This document shows positions 1 through 5,902 of a stretch of DNA of 5,902 nt, piece by piece (the stretch's first letter is position 1; each line of letters starts with the position of its first letter). The notes under the pieces were generated by a model. The model was not told the origin of the DNA and made no database searches. It saw nothing but the letters and a program-made list of their open reading frames with translations. The position numbers and the translations under genes are program-made. Source of the stretch: Candidatus Latescibacterota bacterium (GTDB taxonomy: Bacteria; Latescibacterota; UBA2968; GCA-2709665); NCBI GenBank assembly GCA_030746455.1, contig JASLMQ010000110.1, positions 1 to 5,902 on the forward strand, written 5' to 3'.

Positions 1-1205
1 ATGGCCCACGATTCGCGCGCTAAGTCGAAGGCGTCGTGGAACAGCCCGCCGTACTCCTCCACCTTCTCCAGCCAGCTCCACATGCTCAGGCCGAACGTGT
101 GGTCGCTGAAGAACGCGAGCTGACGGATGGTCTCCTGGAACCGATCCACACTCTCGGCATAGGGAGTGGAATGGCAGGCAGCGAGAGAGGCCCATCGCTG
201 CAACCCGAGTTTCGCCCGGCGGTAGACCCCCGTCGCCCGACTGTACGTGATTGCGTGCTCACTCCACGAACAGGTCAGCTCCCCTTCCAATACAGGGATG
301 TCATCTGCGTATTGCGCCTCGATGGCCTCGAAGAAATCATGGCACGTCCCGAGCTCGATGGCGGGCGAACCGTAGCGCCTGTTCCACAGGTCTACGGCCT
401 CCATCAGGCGTGGATTCGGGCCGTTGTTGTCCGACCCGAGCTGCATCAGCATTGTGTCGTATGGGTAGCCCTGCCTTTCCAGCCTGGAGAGGAGCGTGTC
501 GATGCCTTCGCGTCCCTGGAGCTCGGATGCCGCCCTCTGAAGGTCATCGCCCGAGCGGGCCTCCCTGATGTCCAGCTCACGCAGCATGGGGGCGAGGAAG
601 TAGAGGCCTCCGAAGCCGTATTGTGCCGGCCCCAGGCCCTCCTGCCGGTCCTGTTCGTCGTCCTTGATCTGATAGAACAGCACGCGGCTGCCATCGGGTC
701 CTGTGAGACGAAACAGGTGCGGCAGCGTGGTGAAGGGCATCATCACCCGCCACCCGCCACATCCGTTGACAACGTGCTTGATGTCGTAGTGACGCAGCAC
801 CTGGGGCGTGTTGGCGCTCAGGCCACCGATGTCGTTCACCATCACCGTGTCGATCGGTGCCTCGAGGTCCTGAACCAGATCCCGCGTCAGCTCAACGTGG
901 GCACACAGCTCCTCCAGGTTGCACAGCTGTGTCAACGGCTGGCCGTAGAATCCCGTGACCTCGATCTGTCCCCGGCGGATGGCCTCTGCCATCTCCTGCT
1001 TCTCTCCGTCGGAGGCCACCGACAGGAACATGTCCAGCGGCCAGCCGGCCTCGATCGTCCAACGGAACCGTGGATCGGCGCGGCACAGGTCGAGCGCCGT
1101 GCGCAGGTGCCGCACGTGCTGGATGGCCACGTCCGGGTAGATGCCGGTGTAGCCGATGTCGGTGTGGGTGTGGTGCGTGATGATGATGCGGCGTATCTCG
1201 GACAC
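1..1205 (-). CDS. Glycoside hydrolase family 38 (alpha-mannosidase-like) protein, 3' end cut by window edge
   Basis: Retaining alpha-mannosidases of GH38 remove mannose from glycans using a divalent metal and an Asp nucleophile. 401 residues are visible. THHTHTDIGYTG (residues 10-21) matches the N-terminal metal site of the family; H14 and D16 correspond to the zinc-binding His and Asp. VNDIGGLS holds D125, which fits the nucleophile (109 residues after D16, against 112 in Drosophila Golgi mannosidase II). LGSDNNGP holds D259, which fits the acid/base (134 residues after D125, against 137). SDHTFG with H369 is the likely last metal ligand. GELTCSWSEHA, about residue 300, resembles the G-x-W-T-D-W-W region of bacterial members. 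The start is GTG at 1205, nine bases after GGAGG. No earlier start lies between it and the preceding stop in this frame, and it leaves ten residues before the metal motif. No signal peptide is visible, so the protein is probably cytoplasmic. The C-terminal half lies outside the window. Family assignment is confident; mannoside specificity is inferred. Confidence 0.9.
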   Translation of the reverse strand, partial: MSEIRRIIITHHTHTDIGYTGIYPDVAIQHVRHLRTALDLCRADPRFRWTIEAGWPLDMFLSVASDGEKQEMAEAIRRGQIEVTGFYGQPLTQLCNLEELCAHVELTRDLVQDLEAPIDTVMVNDIGGLSANTPQVLRHYDIKHVVNGCGGWRVMMPFTTLPHLFRLTGPDGSRVLFYQIKDDEQDRQEGLGPAQYGFGGLYFLAPMLRELDIREARSGDDLQRAASELQGREGIDTLLSRLERQGYPYDTMLMQLGSDNNGPNPRLMEAVDLWNRRYGSPAIELGTCHDFFEAIEAQYADDIPVLEGELTCSWSEHAITYSRATGVYRRAKLGLQRWASLAACHSTPYAESVDRFQETIRQLAFFSDHTFGLSMWSWLEKVEEYGGLFHDAFDLARESWA

Positions 1206-1213
1206 GGTCCACG

Positions 1214-1219
1214 CCCTCC
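1214..1219 (-). promoter_or_regulatory. Shine-Dalgarno of the GH38 gene
   Basis: GGAGGG on the minus strand begins directly after the TAA stop of the preceding ORF (1223-1221). GGAGG is followed by a 9-base spacer (gcgtggacc) and then GTG at 1205. It decides the start, because an ATG overlapping the stop (1221-1219) opens the wrong frame. The tight packing indicates co-transcription and probably translational coupling with the beta-helix gene. Confidence 0.8.
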
Positions 1220-1220
1220 A

Positions 1221-1973
1221 TTAGTCCGGCAGAACTTCGAACTCGTCGAACCAGAATTCCTGCCCCTCCTCAGCGTTCCTGTGCGTGTAGAACCGGAAGA
1301 GACGCAGGTATCTGACGTCCTGCAGACACTCCCTCACCGTGCGCACGTCCACGGTCATCTCGTGCCACGCGTCGTCGTCCAGCAACGTGTACGTGCCCGT
1401 GTCGGGGTACGGACCACGGAAGGTGTGGCTCACGCTCTCCCCATGTGCGGTTTCACCATCCCTGAAGTCCCACTGGATCTGCTCCACATCCGCCCTGGGG
1501 GTCTCGAGCCGAAACGATACCATCTCTCCCGGCTTCGGAACCGTGGGCTCCGCCAGTGCGACAGGTCGGCAGAACGCGGATGGGGAGGTCTCGTGCGCGC
1601 CGATGTCCGGTCCATGTCCGGTCCAGGGCAGACTCACAGGCGCCTCCGCGTCCCACTCCAGGTCTCGGTCCAGCACGAGGATGCCCGGCTGGTAGTAGTT
1701 GACCTCCACGCGCTCAATGCGAGCGACCTGGTCGCCGCTGCCGACCGCCACCACGTCCCCGACCTCTCCCTCGATCCCGAATCCGTCGTAGAAGTAGCGC
1801 GCGTCGTAGACCGGTACGCGCCTCCCACGGCCCTCCTGGGTCGTCCTCGTCAGCGGACGTCCGGCGTCGATGCACGGGCTGTCTGCCCGAAGCCGGAAGT
1901 CGCGGTTCTCCGGGCCCTCGAAACGGGGCTCGGCCGACAGGTTCTCGTCGAACTCCTTCCAGTGTTCCCCCAT
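1221..1973 (-). CDS. C-terminal part of a split beta-helix protein: SPxIDAG/DIGA tail, PKD-like segment, jelly-roll-like end
   Basis: 250 residues counted from ATG 1973. FRLRADSPCIDAG (26-38) followed by GPDIGAHE (121-128) is the pair of motifs that commonly closes secreted right-handed beta-helix proteins. A PKD-like segment follows (about 145-197): QWDFRDGE, then SHTF, then DTGTYTL, matching the family's WxFGDG...HxY...GxYT pattern. The last 50 residues (DDDAWHEMTVDVR ... FWFDEFEVLPD) look like the final strands of a galactose-binding-like sugar-binding module. There is no signal peptide. The only SD-like sequence upstream (GGAGG) is about 18 bases from the ATG, too far for normal initiation. 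The start codon overlaps the stop of the N-terminal ORF as TGATG. I therefore read this as the rest of the upstream protein after a one-base frame change, not as an independent gene. A coupled separate subunit is the alternative. Confidence 0.8.
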   Translation of the reverse strand: MGEHWKEFDENLSAEPRFEGPENRDFRLRADSPCIDAGRPLTRTTQEGRGRRVPVYDARYFYDGFGIEGEVGDVVAVGSGDQVARIERVEVNYYQPGILVLDRDLEWDAEAPVSLPWTGHGPDIGAHETSPSAFCRPVALAEPTVPKPGEMVSFRLETPRADVEQIQWDFRDGETAHGESVSHTFRGPYPDTGTYTLLDDDAWHEMTVDVRTVRECLQDVRYLRLFRFYTHRNAEEGQEFWFDEFEVLPD

Positions 1974-2000
1974 CAGGGGGACTTCTCGTTCGCCTCCTCA
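1973..2000 (-). other. Frame break joining the two halves of the beta-helix gene
   Basis: The N-terminal frame ends with TGA at 1975-1973. The C-terminal frame is closed upstream by TGA at 2000-1998, so the switch must fall in the roughly 22 bases between them. That stretch contains a C5 run (plus-strand G5, 1976-1980). One extra C, or a -1 ribosomal slip on CCC, reads through as ...E-K-S-P-L-M-G-E-H-W... and gives one protein of about 645 residues. Possible causes are a homopolymer sequencing or assembly error, a true mutation, or a programmed -1 frameshift. The first is simplest. Confidence 0.75.
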
Positions 2001-3154
2001 GCGGTCATGAACGTCTTGCCGCGCCGGAGGGTTCGCTGTCCGTCCGCCGTCCCCCGAAGGAGATTGTTGAAGAACCGGTTGTCACCCACCACGCTCTCGG
2101 TAATCGTGATCTGGACGCCGCTGCCATACGGGTCGTTCCTGCAGAAGACGTTGTTTACGAACACGTTGGCGCTGACGTTGATGCCCCACAGATCCCATCC
2201 GTAGCCGAGGTTGTCTGTGATCGTGTTGTGGTAGATCCGGGTGTTCACGAGACGAAACGGATCGCGGATGTGGGGGGTCCAGGTCATCCTGGGCATGTAG
2301 CTAGGGGAATCCATGGGCGTGTGGCGGTTCCCGAAGGCCCGGTTGAACCGGATGATGCTGTCGATCAACACGTTCTTTGCGCGGGTGTCCGCGGAGCGCG
2401 CGCTGTCCAGGGCCTCTGTGATGACGTTGCCTTCCACGAGCACGCGTCCCGAGGCCCAGAGCTCGTAGTTGCGTCCCCAGCAGTTGTGGAAGCAGTTGCC
2501 TCTCACCACCGCGAAGTTGACCGTGTCCAGCAGCAGTGGACAGTGACCCACGCGTGTGAACGCGTTCCCCTCGACCACTACGTACGTGCATCCGATCAGG
2601 TTGCACATATTGCCGACCGGGTAGTCCCTCTTGAACACGTTGTCGATGAGGCGCACGTTCCCGCAGCGGGTGATGGACAACGACGTACCCCGGTGACCGG
2701 CCCTCTCCATATAGCACCCACGAATGGTCAGGCCATCGCAGTCTTCCGCCCGAAGCCACCGGCCGTCACCGGGGCTGACGCGGAAGCCCTCCAGAACGAC
2801 GTGGTCGGTGCCATCGAGTTCGACCACCAGGTGCCCCCTCTCGCCTCCGACAAGCACCGCCTCGTGCACCTCCTCCGACCGGAACACGATCGGCGAACCG
2901 GGTTCCCCGCCGCTTGCCGGCGCAAGCCTTCCCTCGTAGGTACCTGGCCGGAAGATCGCGGTATCTCCCGGCCTGAGCGCCGCATTCGCCTTCTCGATGC
3001 TCCGCCAGGGGGCCTCCCGGTTTCCCGCGTTACGGTCATCTCCGTCCTGCGCCAGGTAGTACACCGCTCCAAGGCGCGGTGCGGCTGCCAGCGCAAGCAG
3101 GACGAACAGCCCCCAGAATGCGGTTTGGGCCACCGGACCCAGACACACCTGCAC
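1973..3154 (-). CDS. Secreted right-handed parallel beta-helix protein, N-terminal part of a split gene
   Basis: 393 residues from GTG 3154. Residues 1-30 look like a signal peptide: a hydrophobic core (FWGLFVLLALAAA) and likely cleavage after RLGA. The mature N-terminus, YYLAQDGDDRNAGN...PWRSIEKANAALRPGDTAIFRPGTY (32-73), is the entry motif of DUF1565/NosD-like and polysaccharide-lyase-like beta-helices. Rungs with regularly spaced V-x-G/I-x-x-N motifs follow (about 115-365): VVLEGFRV, LTIRGCYM, VRLIDNVF, VVVEGNAF, AVVRGNCF, VLVEGNVI, IYHNTITDN, VFVNNVF. The fold suggests an extracellular polysaccharide-binding or cleaving protein such as a lyase, but no catalytic set can be assigned. The start is chosen because AGGAGG sits five bases upstream and the signal peptide follows at once. 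A longer in-frame reading from GTG 3268 begins inside a repeat and buries the signal peptide. The ORF ends at TGA 1975-1973 just where the usual tail should follow; that tail is in the next ORF. Confidence 0.85.
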   Translation of the reverse strand: MQVCLGPVAQTAFWGLFVLLALAAAPRLGAVYYLAQDGDDRNAGNREAPWRSIEKANAALRPGDTAIFRPGTYEGRLAPASGGEPGSPIVFRSEEVHEAVLVGGERGHLVVELDGTDHVVLEGFRVSPGDGRWLRAEDCDGLTIRGCYMERAGHRGTSLSITRCGNVRLIDNVFKRDYPVGNMCNLIGCTYVVVEGNAFTRVGHCPLLLDTVNFAVVRGNCFHNCWGRNYELWASGRVLVEGNVITEALDSARSADTRAKNVLIDSIIRFNRAFGNRHTPMDSPSYMPRMTWTPHIRDPFRLVNTRIYHNTITDNLGYGWDLWGINVSANVFVNNVFCRNDPYGSGVQITITESVVGDNRFFNNLLRGTADGQRTLRRGKTFMTAEEANEKSP

Positions 3155-3159
3155 GTTTT

Positions 3160-3165
3160 CCTCCT
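3160..3165 (-). promoter_or_regulatory. Shine-Dalgarno of the beta-helix gene
   Basis: AGGAGG on the minus strand, then the 5-base spacer aaaac, then GTG at 3154. It is the strongest ribosome-binding site in the intergenic region and fixes the start just ahead of the signal peptide. Confidence 0.8.
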
Positions 3166-3226
3166 GTGCTTGGATCCCTGTACTCGATCTGCATTCTGGC
3201 CATCTGGCTTCGTGGGCCTCCTCCCC

Positions 3227-3280
3227 CGATACAATCCTGGGCTCGAAGGACCCCTCGCCCAGAATCACTCAGGGAGACGG
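3227..3280. repeat. 54-bp direct repeat, copy A
   Basis: It starts CGATACAATCCTGGGCTCGA and ends TCACTCAGGGAGACGG on the plus strand. It matches copy B (3472-3525) at 52 of 54 positions; the two differences are at 3248-3249. It contains the inverted repeat CTGGGC (3237-3242) / GCCCAG (3257-3262). It lies 73 bases upstream of the beta-helix GTG. Possible roles are a repetitive extragenic palindrome-like element, a duplicated regulatory site, or a trace of a small insertion. Confidence 0.95.
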
Positions 3281-3365
3281 GTTTGTTGCGCTTCTGGATT
3301 AGGCAATGCCCTCACGCAAGGTCCCTGCAAAATCAGACCGATCCATAATCCGTCCACCTCGAGTG

Positions 3366-3395
3366 CCTGGTTCGCCCCGTCGGGGGTGAACCAGG
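3366..3395. other. Strong hairpin between the two repeats
   Basis: The arms CCTGGTTC (3366-3373) and GAACCAGG (3388-3395) are perfectly complementary. Inside them CCCC (3375-3378) pairs with GGGG (3383-3386) around a GTCG loop. The one intervening pair (3374/3387) is G-T on the plus strand, hence G-U in plus-strand RNA, and A-C on the minus strand. This gives a 13-position stem with a 4-base loop. No T-tract follows on either strand, so it is not a standard intrinsic terminator. It could be an attenuator, a processing site, an RNA-stabilising structure or an operator. Confidence 0.8.
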
Positions 3396-3471
3396 TGTAT
3401 CGAGAGGCGAGGACTACAGATCCCAGCGACCGCAGTACCTCGGAGCTTTGACCTTCCCCGGGCCGACCCTT

Positions 3472-3525
3472 CGATACAATCCTGGGCTCGAAACACCCCT
3501 CGCCCAGAATCACTCAGGGAGACGG
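3472..3525. repeat. 54-bp direct repeat, copy B
   Basis: This is the partner of copy A, in the same orientation, offset by 245 bp and separated from it by 191 bp. Its inverted repeat is CTGGGC (3482-3487) / GCCCAG (3502-3507) with a 14-base loop. Both differences from copy A (3493-3494) fall in that loop, so the stem is unchanged. It lies 45 bases downstream of the stop of the lyase-propeller gene. Recombination between the copies would delete 245 bp. Confidence 0.95.
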
Positions 3526-3570
3526 ATCGCTGGTTCTCACACCTTGCCGCTTGTCTCTCCACACCGCCCA

Positions 3571-5902
3571 CTACCCAAAACACCTCACAACCCCATCCTC
3601 GCCGCCAACCAGCAACACGCCATCTCCCCACTGCGGCACCCACGCCGCCGCGGTCGTCTTGGCCGAAGCCTCGCTCGAGCCAGTGACCGTACCTTCTACT
3701 CCCAGCTCGATTACACTGCCCCCGCTCAGGGCAACGCGGCACCCCCCAGCCTCGCGGGGGCCCAATCCCATCACGGGTTCAACCAGGAACCGACTCCACA
3801 ACCTGCCTCCCTCGGCGCCAAAGCACTGCACGAACCCGTTCGATGCGCCGGCATACACCCGCGCATCCCGTACCGCCACCGCCAGAACAGCCCCGCCCAG
3901 GTCCGCATCCCAGAGCACCTCGCCGTCCCGGCGGTACACAATCAGCTGATTGTGATTCGTGTCCACCCCGCTGACCACCTCATCCCATCCGTCTCCGTCG
4001 ACGTCCGCGACGCAGAGGGATCTGGACCAGGAGGGAATTCCCCAGCAGGTGATATCCGGGCGGCTGAGCGTCTTCTCAAGCGACCCGTCTGCCCCGAAGA
4101 CGAGCGTGTGGCCGTGAATCGCGGGATCCGCCAGCCCGGCGAGTGTCTGAAGCTCCGGACCCTCCCCCAATCGTGCTGTCGCCAAACAGACCGGCGGTCC
4201 CCATTCACACGGCGACCGCCAGAGGAGGTCGCCTCCGTCATCGAATGCGTACAGGTGACGGTCCGCACAACCTGCCAGGATCTCCACACGTCCATCCCCG
4301 TCGATATCGCCGGCCGCCAGACTCAGCACTCTGCAGTTCTTCTGTGTCCAGCTGTCCCAGTTCATCGGCTGCCACTCGATTCGCCGGGACCAGACGACGT
4401 CTCCCGAGGCGTCCAGGCGATGGACCGTCTCATCGTCTCCGCCAACCACCCACCCATCCTCCAGGGCCGCCGCCGCCCGAACGCCTCCTTCGATCTCCTG
4501 GTTCCAGAGCACGTTCCCAGCCCGGTCGAACGACACAATCCCTCCTCGATCGTCCCCGGCAACGCCAGTCGTTCCCTGGACAGCCAGCGTGGTCACGCTG
4601 CCCGCGCACGCCGTCCGCCAAACGGCTGTCTTCCCGTTCCCCCGGATGTGGAAGGGAGCTGGATCGGACCCGTCGCATACACCGTCTGCCGTTGGCAACG
4701 TCGCACCTGTCGCGCTGATCTCCGGCGCCTCGCTCTTGTCGCTCAAGGCAATCCGGACCGGGTCCGTTCCCCCTTCAACCCGGTAACCCGAGTTCTCTGG
4801 AAGCAGCCGGAACTCCCGACGGTGATCGGTCGAATCGGCCCAGAACAGCGTGGCGAACCGGACGCCGGTACCGGGCGTCAGCCGCGCTACAGTCCGTTGG
4901 ATCCAGCTCGTGTAGTCCTCGGTACACGCATGGTCCGAGGCGACCAGGTCCTGCTGCCCGCTCCCCACGTGCCGCATCTCCAGTCGCGCATCGGCCTGAA
5001 CCGATCGCAATCCCCCTTCGACTGGACTCACATCGCCCAGAAGGTGCCAGCGACCCTCCACGAGGAACTCTCCCTCGATGTGGGACCACACCTCGTCCAC
5101 GACCAGGAACCATCCTGCGCGACACCACACGATGTGTCGGTACCAATCACCTCGCTGGGGATAGGCCATGGCCGTCCCCGCGACCGCCAGGGCGTCCCCC
5201 TCAAGAAAGTACCGCAGGGCCGCATACCGCTCCTCGCACCCCGGGCCGCAGCCGTCCACCGCCAGACTCAGGCCAACGTAATCCCGTACGGTGGCCGGCG
5301 CGTTGCCGCCGGGCCCTTGGAACCACGAGATACCGCGGCTCGTGAACCGCACGATGCAGTTTCCATCCTGATAGGAATGCGATCCCCCCGAGATCCCGTC
5401 CAGCAGCAGGTAGTCGTCATCCTCGGTCCAACCCGAACGAAAATAGACCTTGTCGAACGTCTGCTCGTAGGGCACGCTCTGCCGGTAGACACCGTTGCTG
5501 GGCGTAAAGCTGCGGTACGATTCCACAGAGCCGTAGAACAACCTCGAGAGGGGGGCCACGCCCACCCGGCCCAGCCTGTGCGGCACAGCCGCATGCCTGC
5601 CGGTCACCCATGTCCGAAGGGGCTCTTCGGCGTTCCTCACCGACCTTTCCACCAGCGAGTCCTCGTCGGACGCATTGCAGAAGAGCAGATATTCGTCGTT
5701 CCCCGTCACGGCAGCCGCCATGAGCAGGTAGGACTCGGGAGGACGGTCCACACAGCTGTGAGCAACCAGGGCCCGGTCTGCTCCCTCCAGGTAGGGAGAA
5801 CTCGAGAAGTAGTCCATCTTTGCTGCGCCCAGGGCGTAGTCCGCCGTGTTGAATAGCGTCGCCGACCACTGGTGTCCCCACGAGTCACACACGGGCTTGT
5901 TC
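3571..5902 (-). CDS. Heparinase II/III-like domain fused to a PQQ/FG-GAP beta-propeller, 5' end cut by window edge
   Basis: 776 residues are visible, numbered from the first whole codon (AAC, 5901-5899). The frame is open to the window edge, so the start is upstream; GTG at 5892 is probably internal. Residues about 150-380 match the C-terminal beta-sandwich of heparinase II/III-type polysaccharide lyases: VYFRSGW (152-158), DDDYLLLDG (161-169), GGSHSYQDGN (172-181), YRHIVW (254-259), WFLVVDEV (264-271). The family's usual H-x-H-x-D is H175-S-Y177-Q-D179 here. Residues about 434-776 form a beta-propeller with turns of the type D-x-x-G-x-[LV]-[LV]-W (GNVLW, GDVVW, GDLLW, GEVLW, GGRLW, plus two degenerate ones) and two calcium-binding FG-GAP loops, DIDGDG (532-537) and DVDGDG (633-638). 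Many Cys residues, including CGPGC (218-222), fit an exported protein. It probably binds or cleaves an acidic polysaccharide; lyase activity is inferred and cannot be confirmed without the N-terminal toroid. Confidence 0.8.
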   Translation of the reverse strand, partial: NKPVCDSWGHQWSATLFNTADYALGAAKMDYFSSSPYLEGADRALVAHSCVDRPPESYLLMAAAVTGNDEYLLFCNASDEDSLVERSVRNAEEPLRTWVTGRHAAVPHRLGRVGVAPLSRLFYGSVESYRSFTPSNGVYRQSVPYEQTFDKVYFRSGWTEDDDYLLLDGISGGSHSYQDGNCIVRFTSRGISWFQGPGGNAPATVRDYVGLSLAVDGCGPGCEERYAALRYFLEGDALAVAGTAMAYPQRGDWYRHIVWCRAGWFLVVDEVWSHIEGEFLVEGRWHLLGDVSPVEGGLRSVQADARLEMRHVGSGQQDLVASDHACTEDYTSWIQRTVARLTPGTGVRFATLFWADSTDHRREFRLLPENSGYRVEGGTDPVRIALSDKSEAPEISATGATLPTADGVCDGSDPAPFHIRGNGKTAVWRTACAGSVTTLAVQGTTGVAGDDRGGIVSFDRAGNVLWNQEIEGGVRAAAALEDGWVVGGDDETVHRLDASGDVVWSRRIEWQPMNWDSWTQKNCRVLSLAAGDIDGDGRVEILAGCADRHLYAFDDGGDLLWRSPCEWGPPVCLATARLGEGPELQTLAGLADPAIHGHTLVFGADGSLEKTLSRPDITCWGIPSWSRSLCVADVDGDGWDEVVSGVDTNHNQLIVYRRDGEVLWDADLGGAVLAVAVRDARVYAGASNGFVQCFGAEGGRLWSRFLVEPVMGLGPREAGGCRVALSGGSVIELGVEGTVTGSSEASAKTTAAAWVPQWGDGVLLVGGEDGVVRCFG

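Larger units (their letters stand above)
3155..3570 (-). other. 416-bp intergenic region with repeats and hairpins
   Basis: This lies between the TAG of the lyase-propeller gene (3573-3571) and the GTG of the beta-helix gene. It holds two copies of a 54-bp direct repeat, a long-stem hairpin between them, and the AGGAGG site. I see no convincing -35/-10 pair and no U-tract terminator on either strand. Short open frames here (for example 82 codons, 3513-3265) begin and end inside the repeats and have no recognisable protein features. A leader, an untranslated RNA or a processing region is possible. Confidence 0.7.

Noticed and set aside
892..1221. 109-codon minus-strand frame rich in His and Arg, starting with ATG at the previous stop
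   Set aside because: It is out of frame with the GH38 coding sequence; its composition is a by-product of that gene's codons.
36..2204. Open frame of 722 codons on the plus strand
   Set aside because: It is the exact codon-register antisense of the GH38 gene and the C-terminal beta-helix ORF. It stays open because TTA, CTA and TCA codons are rare in those GC-rich genes. It has no domain motifs and crosses three genes.
3366..3395. Intrinsic terminator for the lyase-propeller gene
   Set aside because: The stem is strong, but no T-tract follows on the minus or plus strand and it lies about 175 bases after the stop codon.
2228..3451. Open frame of 407 codons on the plus strand
   Set aside because: It is the codon-register antisense of the N-terminal beta-helix ORF and runs on through the intergenic repeats. 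It has no recognisable protein features.
3265..3513. 82-codon minus-strand frame whose stop overlaps a GTG as GTGA, with an N-terminus (MILGEG...) like the extended beta-helix frame
   Set aside because: The shared N-terminus and the GTGA overlap come from the 54-bp repeat, not from related proteins. There is no Shine-Dalgarno and no recognisable fold, and the beta-helix gene has a much better start at 3154.
3227..3525. CRISPR array
   Set aside because: There are only two repeat copies, with a 191-bp spacer, and no cas genes; the spacing does not fit.
3448..5856. Open frame of 802 codons on the plus strand
   Set aside because: It is the codon-register antisense of the heparinase-propeller gene. 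The minus strand carries clear domain motifs over the same span.

Overview
The window is GC-rich and reads almost entirely on the minus strand. It looks like part of a carbohydrate-degradation locus from an environmental bacterium. The gene types are extracellular FG-GAP/PQQ-like propeller proteins, secreted right-handed beta-helix proteins with PKD modules, and GH38 alpha-mannosidase-like enzymes. This mix is typical of Planctomycetota, Verrucomicrobiota, Lentisphaerota, Armatimonadota or Hydrogenedentota genomes. The taxon is an inference from gene content only. No SusC/SusD pair, transporter, regulator, RNA gene, CRISPR array or transposase is visible.

Layout in transcription order (right to left): (1) 5902-3571, the C-terminal 776 residues of a large protein with a heparinase II/III-like beta-sandwich followed by a roughly seven-bladed PQQ/FG-GAP beta-propeller; its start is outside the window. 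(2) 3570-3155, a 416-bp intergenic region with two copies of a 54-bp direct repeat (52/54 identical), each containing a small hairpin, and between them a separate 13-bp-stem hairpin. (3) 3154-1973 and 1973-1221, two ORFs that together make one secreted beta-helix protein (signal peptide, parallel beta-helix, SPxIDAG...DIGA tail, PKD-like segment, jelly-roll-like C-terminus). They are broken by a one-base frame change at a C5 run and joined by a TGATG overlap. (4) 1205-1, a GTG-initiated GH38 alpha-mannosidase-like protein, truncated by the window edge, that starts 15 bases after the previous stop and has its own Shine-Dalgarno.

Functionally, a lyase-like surface or periplasmic protein and a secreted beta-helix protein would bind or cut a polysaccharide outside the cytoplasm. 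The GH38 protein, which has no visible signal peptide, could then process mannose-containing oligosaccharides inside. The beta-helix and GH38 genes are almost certainly co-transcribed. The 416-bp gap leaves open whether the propeller gene belongs to the same transcript.

The points most worth checking are the frame break in the beta-helix gene, the duplicated hairpin-bearing element in front of it, and the lyase-propeller fusion. Long plus-strand open frames are codon-register antisense shadows of these genes and are not annotated.
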